64,000 nucleotides of DNA. Source: Mauremys mutica (lineage: Eukaryota; Chordata; Testudines; Geoemydidae). This document shows positions 56,673-64,000 of the stretch, one piece after another (the stretch's first letter is position 1; each line of letters starts with the position of its first letter). Location: the NCBI RefSeq assembly GCF_020497125.1, contig NC_059089.1, forward strand, positions 26,433,282-26,497,281. Reading direction: 5' to 3'. The notes beneath the pieces were generated by a model, which worked only from the letters and a program-made list of their open reading frames with translations, had not been told where the DNA came from and did not search any database. A program made the translations under genes and the position numbers.

Positions 56673-57037
56673 CAATGGTTCTCAACCAGGGGTCCGGGGC
56701 CCCCTGGGGGGCTGCGAGCAGGTTTCAGGGGTTCACCGAGCAGAGCCAGCACTGGACTTGGCTGGGGCTCAGGGCAGAAAGCTGAAGCCCCCCCGCATGA
56801 GGCTGAACCCCTGAGCCCCAAGCCCTGCCACCTGGAGCTGAAGCCTGAAGAACTTAGCTTCATGTGCTCCCTTGTGGCATGGGGCCACAGGCAGTTGACC
56901 TGCTTGCTACCCCCTAACGCTGTTCCTGGCTTTTATATGCGGAAAAACAGTTATTGAGGCACAAGGGGGGGTGTGTGGAGTTTTTATAGGATGCTGGGTG
57001 GGGGGGAGTTCAGAAAGAAAAAGGTTGAGAACCCCTG
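56673..57037. mobile_element. hAT-type MITE
   Basis: Starts CAATGGTTCTCAACCAGGGG and ends GGTTGAGAACCCCTG. TSD ctctggag (56665-56672) and cactggaa (57038-57045) match 6 of 8. Same family as 29861-30222, sharing 'ggggaccccctg'-like and 'cttttatatgcggaaaaaca' blocks. Its GC-rich middle makes a spurious 74-codon reverse ORF. Confidence 0.85.
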
Positions 57038-57524
57038 CACTGGAACCATTGTGGTCTATTGGGTAAGTTCATCTGCCTTTCAGCCTTGTCACCATATATA
57101 TTTACATTGACTGTAATGATTGATCCCTTTATTTGTTACTTATTGGCTTCAGAATGCACACTTTAAAAACTTCAACTTGGGAGACTGAGACAGTTGAATT
57201 TTGCCATTCTAGTTCTTTAGAGCTTGTGCCTTTGGGGAATAATAAAACTGAATTAGACAATATATTAGCTGTAAGTTTTAGGAACTGTATCCATGAACTA
57301 AGGGCATGGCCACACCTGCAGATGTAGAGCCCTGTGAGTTAAACCCCCCTTCGGAGAGCGCAGTAGGGAAAGCGCTGCAGTCTGTCCACGCTGACAGCTG
57401 CTTGCGCACTGGTGTGGCCACATTTGTGGCACTTGAAGCAGCATTGGAAGTGGTGCATTATGGGCAGCTATCCCAGCATGCAAGTGACTGCAACGTGCTT
57501 TTCAAATGGGGTGGAGTTTAATAA

Positions 57525-57715
57525 TTGGAGATATACCTATCTCCTAGAACTGGAAGAGACCTCGAAAGGTCATCTAGTCCAGCCCCCTGCCTTCACTAGC
57601 AGGACCAATTAGTGATTTTTGCCCCAGATCCCTAAGTGGTCCCCTCAAGGATTGAACTCACAACCCTGGGTTTAGCAGGCCAATGCTCAAATCACTGAGC
57701 TATCCCTGTGGCAGG
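57525..57715 (-). repeat. Turtle tRNA-derived SINE (Cry-type), reverse strand
   Basis: 'ggagatatacctatctccta', 'gtccagccccctgccttcac' plus 'tagcaggacc', then the reversed tRNA-like head with B box ('ggattgaactcacaacc', 57649-57665) and A box ('tcactgagcta', 57693-57703). It lies inside the Harbinger-like MITE, so it inserted later. Confidence 0.92.
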
Positions 57716-58196
57716 GAGTGTGTTGTGTGTATGTGGAGGGAGACAGAGTGGGTTTTTTGGGGACTGAGAGCAAGTCAGGATGCTATCTTGTAAGTTCAGA
57801 CAGCAGCAGGCCCCCCCTCCTTCCCGCCTCTCTCTCTCTCACATACAGCATTCCACACTAATCTGTCTCGGAGCAGATAAGCAGCCGGCTGTCAGAAACG
57901 GAGCTTTCAAACGGCATATCCGCATTCCTACAGTGAGTTCAAAACAATGACAAGAGTGGCCACTTGACTTAAGGGGATTATGGGACATTTCTGGAGGCTG
58001 ATCAGAGCGGCGTAATGCAACACCTCGTTCACACTGGCACCACGGTGCTCCAGCAAGGGCGCAGCAAATGTTATTCCACTCACCGAGGTGGAGTACCAGC
58101 AACGCTGTAGCCGTGGAGTCAGAGCGCTCTACATGCTTTGCCAGTGTGGATGGGTAGTGAGCTAGAGCGCCCGGGGCTCCTTTATTGCGCTGTAAC

Positions 58197-58532
58197 CAGG
58201 GCCGGCTCCAGGCACCAGCATTCCAAGCTGGTGCTTGGGGCAGCAATCTTCAAGGGGCGGCAGTCCCTGTTGTTTTGCCCCCAGCAGCACACCGAATTGC
58301 CGCCGCGGACGGCGGGGGCAGTCCATGTGCCCCTAGGGCGGCAGGCATGTTTCCGCGGCGGCGGCAATTCGGCAGCAGATTCTATGTTTAGCTGAAACAT
58401 AGAAGCTGCTGCCGAATTGCCGCCGCCGCGGAAACGCGCCTACCGCCCTAAGGGCACACGGACTGCCCCCGCCGTCTGCGGCGGCAATTCGGTGCGCTGC
58501 TTGGGGCAGCGAAAACTGTAGAGCTGGTCCTG
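58197..58532. mobile_element. hAT-type MITE with about 105-bp palindrome arms and perfect TSD
   Basis: Starts CAGGGCCGGCTCCAG and ends, on the other strand, CAGGACCAGCTCTAC, with identical 8-bp TSDs gctgtaac (58189-58196 and 58533-58540). Inside, 58284-58390 and about 58395-58501 are near-perfect inverted copies (about ten mismatches), separated by a loop of only a few bases (agctga). Non-coding; ORFs on both strands are mirror artefacts of the palindrome. Confidence 0.93.
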
Positions 58533-58734
58533 GCTGTAACTCACAAGTGTAGCCAAGCCCTAAGATCACCATGACACAAGACTAACAGGCATATTGTAGG
58601 GAGATGTCAATAGCCTTTACACAATCTTCATACTGGTTAATAATGTATCTCCTTTGGTTTTGCAGGTGTATGTTGTTCATGTTGAGTTGTATTTTGGAAA
58701 GCACTGTACAACTTCCTCTGACATTGTTTTAGGT

Positions 58735-58990
58735 TGGGTTATTGCTATGCCAGCAAAGCCCTGTAGTGTAGATGCAGCCTACACCAGTAGAAGGGGTTTT
58801 CCTGTTGGTGTAGGAACACCACCTGCCTGAACAATGTTAGCTATGTCAACGGAACCATTCTTTCATTAACATAGTTGGGTCTACACTGGAGCTTATGTTG
58901 GCATAGCTCTGTCACGGGTGTAGTTTTTCACAACTCTGGCCAGCATAACCATGCCAGCATAACCTTCAAAGTGCAGACCAAGCCCTAGAT
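58735..58990. mobile_element. Old MITE related to Harbinger-like family
   Basis: 'gctatgccagcaaagccctg', 'tagtgtagatgcagcctaca', 'agttgggtctacactggagc' and the end 'agtgcagaccaagccctag' resemble a diverged DNA transposon with TIR-like 'gggct..gtc.aca'. Copies of such text occur at 26850-27135. The left boundary is uncertain. Confidence 0.5.
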
Positions 58991-59223
58991 TTTCATTCTC
59001 AATTGATGTGTGAGCTTCATGTTTGACAGTTTTTACCTTGAATTCCCATGTCACTTTTTCTAGCTGTTAGTAAGAAAGAATGCATAGTCCCTGCTCTGAA
59101 GAGCTTATATTCTTTCTAATCAGTTTCTCATCACTGTGGTATAAAATTTACGTATGTGGTCTGATCTTAGTCTCTTTAAGCAAAATGTTTGCTAAATTGT
59201 ATTTTCTTACTCATTTCTTGCAG

Positions 59224-59309
59224 AATTCTCTTCTATCTAATGCACTTCAGTGGCATGTCTCAAGTGTTCTCCTTCAACATCCCTATTAATAGTTCTTTAG
59301 TTTTGGCAG
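59224..59309 (+). CDS. Candidate coding exon (unidentified)
   Basis: An excellent acceptor (ttttcttactcatttcttgcag) precedes 86 bases ending at a good donor, GCAG|GTGTGT (59309/59310). Only one frame is open through the exon (ILFYLMHFSGMSQVFSFNIP...), leaving phase 1 at the donor. The candidate exon at 62652 is phase-compatible. I do not recognise the peptide, so this may be a fortuitous pairing of splice sites. Confidence 0.28.
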
Positions 59310-62300
59310 GTGTGTATTAAACGTTAACACTCTTTTTTTGGATGTTAAACTGCTATTTACTTATGGTAATTTCTAGTCATTTTAAGGTGACTGTCAAGAG
59401 AGAGACGAACTGAGGAGGAAAAATTTGTCAGGGATTTACAGTAAATATCTCTGTTTTGGAAATGCTGTCAGAAGTTTGTTTAGGTTCAAGTGAATTTTTG
59501 TCATGTGCCAGACAGAATCAGTCTGTTACAATGAACTGGTCGTGTACTTTCGCCAACAAAAAGGGAGGGTGAGAAACCAAAGCCTGCTCAGGATTTCCTA
59601 TCTCCTTGTAATACAGAAGTGGGGGGGAGTATGCTGTTTAACCTAGCCTGTAATTAGGTTCTACATGGAAGCATATATTACTGTGCTTGCGTTGCCAAAG
59701 CACTTCAGTATGATAGATGAGATTTAAAGGTTGATCTGACTAAATTGCAATGAGAATACTAACGACAAAGATATTTCTGTTGTGAAATATTCCTACCAGA
59801 CATCGTGGCTGTGGCATAAATGCTGTAAGATAATGGACAATAAAAGTCACTCGAAAATAATACTCTCCTAGGATTGGACTGCTTTCTCCACTGCACGTAC
59901 ACTGAACCAGGGAGATAATGTAATCATAAGCCTAGACCATCATTTAAAAATATAGGTAATCTCATATAACATCTTGACAGATTTATTTTATGAGCAAGCC
60001 AGCGAGAGAACATTCATGGGCAGCAGAGAGGAAGAAAGTAGTATCACTGTGGTAGTGGTTACTTTGTAAAATAGTTTGCATCACTTCACTCTTTCAGGAA
60101 GCCTACTGTAAATGACACAGCACTCACTAGAGATTGGGGAACCCTGGTTCCCATCTGTAAAATGTTTGATTGGTACGTCAGTCATTGACCGAAGAGCCTG
60201 CTCATCAGATACGTAATATTAGAGCTTTTATTCACAATTAACTGTTGGATCCCTCTGTGTATGCCAAAGGGTGACTGACGGTTTGCCCCCCCCCACTCTT
60301 GGGTGCCACCTGATGTACTAAAATAACACTGAGCCCGCCTGTTCCACCAGCCTGGGCTCCCTTACCCTGTCCTTCTGTGCCAGGCCCTCAAGCCTCCTCT
60401 AGAGCGCGCACACAGGTAGGGACACGCTCAGCTGCAGAAAGACACAGACACTGAAATCAGCTCTGCCATATTCATATCATAGCAATATCTCGATGAAGAA
60501 TATGGGGCGTAGGGTCATAGTGTGAATCTTGATTGCTTATTTTGTTGCACTAGCTGTTTTCATCCAAACAGAGTCCTTTCCCCATTTGGCTCCCCAGGAA
60601 TTGAGGGTGGGGAAGACATGTAGAGGGATATAGTAATCTGGAGAAAAAGTACATATGTGGGTGTATAGTCTATACACAGTATTAATATATTTTGCATTGT
60701 TGTACCACTACATGGCAGATATAAAAGGCCACTTGGCACTGCTGTAAGGCAGGTCACTACTAACCTCATTTTACAGATGGGAATACTGAGACTCCATGGC
60801 CTTGTGGAAGTCACTTAGCTTCTGGGCTTCATTTTTCCCATCACCTCCCAAAGCCTTACTATTTGTTTGTGGCAATGCTAAGGAAAGCAGTAATGTATGT
60901 GGCTCATTTCGTCTTTATAGGAGCATCCATCTCAACGGCCCTAATGGGTTAACAGAAGGCTTGTTATGCAGGGCCAGATGAGGACAATTCCTTTCTGTGG
61001 GACAGATGGGCACTACTACTCTGTGTAGTGTAATCCTTTCTTTTGTCTCTTACCTATTAGGTCAGCTAACAATGGTTCATCTGTGGACATTTGGGTTTGC
61101 TGACAGTAGTGTTGCGGGCAGCAAAAAGGACTGAATGCCAGCCATATGGAAAGCAGCTGGGTATGCCTGGTAATAAGATGAAGGTGTGCTGGCACAGGAA
61201 ACAGGCATGTGTTGGGCGCAACTACTGCTGCTTCACTATCTCCTTGGGAGGTTTTTGGCACTAGTCATACGGAGTATTCATCTGGGAGAGGATAATTTGG
61301 CCTCTGGTTGAGTTTTAGGCATCCGAAGACACATGCTAATACCTGATTAAGCTGGCCGCAGCTGTTGCCAAGGCTGGTTTGGAGAGGAGCTTCACCTTGG
61401 GCATTAGGTGCATAAGAATCTGAACGCTGATGAGGTTCTGTTCCTTAATGTACATCTTATAACTAATGATCTTGGGCTCCAGTACCAAGCACCCTGGGCT
61501 CTTCTGCCCTCTGAAAGGCACCTGTCAGATACCTGCAGGGGATCATGGAAGCTTTTTTTTTTTTTTTTTTTGTCTGAGTGGAATATTTGAGTCAAAGGAG
61601 AAGAGCAAGAGGCAGATCTGTTTGGGAGATATAGTCCGGTAGAGGAGCTCCCAGGAGAATGTGAGCTTGTTGTACACTTGTGGAATGTGGGGCCCCTTCA
61701 GGTTAGGGGATTCATTTAACTTTAAATGAGGATAGGTGGTGAATTGGGATCTTGATTGACAGGTTGCTTTGGCTTGGGCAGATGGTAGTGGAGCTGACTG
61801 AAGATTAAGTTTCAGGAATAGTGTGATTGCACGGGATGTAAGTCGGCAGAATTTGGTTCTAGATCTGTGCACTTTTAGCTATAAAAACTTTGGGTTTGTG
61901 TGGTTACAGTTCTTTATGCTCTTATGCTGATGATTTTTAATTGTTATTGATTTTACTTTGTTCATTTTGCAAGTGTTAGTAAAGATGCAGCTGAGGTAGC
62001 AGATACATTCATTTATTTCCAATCTAAGTCAAAGCCTGTTTTTTCTTGTTTGTTCTTGTGTACATTGTTTCTAGCTTTGTAAAAATTCCATTTTGCATGT
62101 GAATAGTGGTACAATATATAAATGAATATACTGTAGTAGTAATAACTGTACTTCAGAATGATGACAGTGGGTGCTAGGATTTTTAGAGACTAGGACAGCA
62201 GTTATTTTAATAATTGTTTGGTAGGGGAATTTCCTTTGTGGGTAAGTATGTTTGGAGTGTGCGCTGGCATGTATTTTCCTTTCGTGTCATGCCACTCCTT

Positions 62301-62651
62301 CAAATACAAGGGCAAATATTAGACAAACCTATTCTAGTATGTGGGCTGAGAGAAAGGACCAGATTCCACATCATTTGAAGTTTGGGTGGATCACTGTATT
62401 TGGGATGTATTCCTAAAGTGGTGTTGATGTGTGCGCGCATGCACTCATGTCAAAGGACAGTGAATTGGAAATTTGGTACCCTATATGTTTTCAGAGTGCT
62501 GTCTTCCTAGCTTTTGAGTTTATAACTTCAGATCTGTTGCTGGAAGGAAGGCAGTATTATGCTGAGTTAATTGTTCTTTTCTGAAAATGTTTGTTTTTAA
62601 GTTGGGTTCAGCTCTAATTAACCATGTTTTATTTCCTTCCTTTGTTTCCAG
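59310..62651. other. No gene recognised; scattered repeat traces
   Basis: 60235-60480 resembles a reversed LTR fragment ('caccctgtccttctg'-like text: ttaccctgtccttctgtgcc). 60740-60815 is a reversed MIR piece ('cctcattttacagatgggaa'). There is a poly(T) run of 19 at 61553-61571. The rest is unassigned. Confidence 0.4.
61553..61571. repeat. Poly(T) tract
   Basis: 19 consecutive T. Confidence 0.95.
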
Positions 62652-62688
62652 TAAATTGTTTTCCAGTAACTCCACTGCAGATATTTAG
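62652..62688 (+). CDS. Candidate micro-exon (unidentified)
   Basis: Acceptor 'ttccttcctttgtttccag' and a strong donor, TTTAG|GTAAGC (62688/62689), bound 37 bases. Joined in phase to the 59224 exon the frame is open (VNCFPVTPLQIF). It could equally be a 5' UTR exon, or start at a second AG at 62666. Weak evidence. Confidence 0.27.
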
Positions 62689-63100
62689 GTAAGCAGCATA
62701 TTCAGTCATACAAGACCTGCCAGTTTTTGTGTGGTTGTATGCTGTCCTGATGTCTGTCTTTTTTACAAAACTAAGTGCTTAACTGAGACCGTGTTGCTTC
62801 ATTTATTTATTATGTGCAGCTAAGTGCCAGCATTTTAATAACTGAAGCATGTCACTGGCTTGTTTGTTCATATGAGTTCTCCTCTTTGTTTCCAGTAAGA
62901 GAAGTTTGTTCTTTGATTTTTGTAGATTTGGTGGGGGTGCAGAGAGAGTGTCCCACTTATCAGCCTGTGTCCATTCTTGTGACATACTGAAGATTGTATG
63001 TAAACAGCACTGCCAGTTTTGCTAATGTTACTTAATCATAATTTGCAAGTTTTCTTCTTGTGTGCAAAAGAGGCTAGGTTATACTGCTTTCATAAAATCT
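62689..63100. other. No gene recognised
   Basis: No supported feature. Confidence 0.25.
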
Positions 63101-63104
63101 TACA

Positions 63105-63480
63105 TGCCATAAACCTGTGGAACTTGCTGCTACAAGATATTGCTAAGACAAATGCTTGTGAATTTCAAAACTGATTAGACATTTATGCAATTGGACAAGC
63201 ACCTGCAATTATACTAGTCTGGGAAAAAATTATTCAGGTGAACAGTTGTGCTTCAGGCCATATGGGACCACTGGTTGAGGTAAAGGAGAAACTTCCCCTT
63301 GTGGCATAGTATTATACAATTAGTTTAGCACAGGGTTACTTTATTTCCTCTGACACTTCTTGCATTGGCCACTGACTGAGGCACTGGCATGGATGGGTCA
63401 TTTGGTCTATACTTGCATGGCAGGAGGAGGAATACCTGACTGAACTGGCCACTTATTCTTTTCCTGTATGATAATTCTTG
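63105..63480 (+). mobile_element. CR1/L3-type LINE 3' end
   Basis: 'ccataaacctgtggaacttg' plus 'ctgctacaagatattgctaa', 'ggagaaacttccccttgtgg' and 'cttgcattggccactgactg' plus 'gcatggatgggtcatttggt' follow the order of a CR1-type 3' end. Confidence 0.7.
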
Positions 63481-64000
63481 TGTTTCTGAACCCTTCAAAA
63501 GAAGCATCCCCATCATTTATCCCTTATAGGTAAAGTGCCAGTGCTAACTACTGGCATCTTTATGCTTTAATGTTGTATGGAACTGACCAGGATTGATATG
63601 CGGTATTGCTAGGTTCATTAGATTGGTAGGCCGTCAGCATCATTAAGAACTTGCATGTTGACTTACAATTTACCCCAAATACTGCAAGAATCATAGCATG
63701 CCATTAATGATTTTTACACAGAATTCTCGAAGTGCCAGCCTTGAAAAAGCAGTGATGAAAGGTTTCCTCCCTACATTTTACTTTCTAGAAGCTGAGATTA
63801 ATATACTCTCTACAGTTACTCTGTGCTGCTTACAGGGAATGGAACCTCAACAATGACAATTCATACCTCTCAATAAAAAGGAACCATATGTCCAAACAGG
63901 AATTCTCAGAATAAATAATTGTCCAGAAGCAAAAATATTAATTTAAAATTTGTTTTAAAGAAAATAAAGATTGAGAGCCTGATTTCAACAACTGGCTAAC
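63481..64000. other. No gene recognised
   Basis: AT-rich sequence without supported features. Confidence 0.25.

Larger units (their letters stand above)
57302..58560. mobile_element. PIF/Harbinger-like MITE with TAA TSD, twice interrupted
   Basis: Left TIR GGGCATGGCCACACCTGC; right, on the other strand, GGGCTTGGCTACACTTGTG; TAA on both sides (57299-57301 and 58561-58563). Contains a turtle SINE (57525-57715) and a hAT MITE (58197-58532). Without these and the hAT's TSD copy, the element is about 720 bases. Interior is non-coding with 'gcgct' motifs shared with 55637. Confidence 0.75.

Noticed and set aside
1..64000. CRISPR array, operons, riboswitches, bacterial origin
   Set aside because: Everything points to a vertebrate nuclear genome; the repeats found are transposons, not spaced direct repeats.

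Overview
The window is vertebrate nuclear DNA, almost certainly from a cryptodiran turtle. It has no bacterial-style dense coding. Instead it is AT-rich intergenic or intronic sequence packed with amniote and reptile repeats: CR1/L3 and L2-like LINE tails, MIR-type SINEs, three copies of the tRNA-headed SINE typical of hidden-necked turtles, several solo retroviral LTRs, hAT and PIF/Harbinger-like MITEs, Penelope-like repeat pairs and a large piece of a DIRS tyrosine-recombinase retrotransposon. Family names are from memory of the consensus sequences; terminal repeats, target-site duplications (TSDs), motifs and nesting were read directly.

Layout. 0-9 kb holds CR1 copies and a stacked insertion site (L3 LINE split by a solo LTR that is itself split by a palindromic hAT MITE), then a 1.13 kb solo LTR with perfect TSD. 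9-25 kb is mostly unannotatable sequence with MIRs, turtle SINEs, one LTR and an L2-like LINE interrupted by CR1. 25-28 kb holds a reverse-strand LTR carrying a Penelope-like insertion. 28-29.2 kb is a CpG island with a probable non-coding first exon (splice donor at 28749) followed by a TG-rich minisatellite. 29-35.7 kb holds hAT, Penelope, MIR and Harbinger-like elements, including a three-level nest at 33.7-34.5 kb. 35.9-36.8 kb is a second CpG island with a candidate reverse-strand promoter and a short coding first exon. 39.0-42.7 kb is the DIRS element: a broken gag and an intact-looking reverse transcriptase cut off before RNase H and recombinase. 44-64 kb holds more Penelope, hAT (two with perfect 8-bp TSDs), Harbinger-like, SINE and CR1 copies, and two weak candidate forward exons (59.2 and 62.65 kb).

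No complete host protein gene can be read. The safest host signals are the two CpG-island promoters. If the forward gene starting near 28.65 kb is real, most of the window to the right would be its introns, which fits the near absence of exons. The most interesting material is the inverted pairs of Penelope-like repeats carrying a hammerhead-ribozyme-like core, the DIRS element with defined lesions, and the GC-rich palindromic hAT MITEs.
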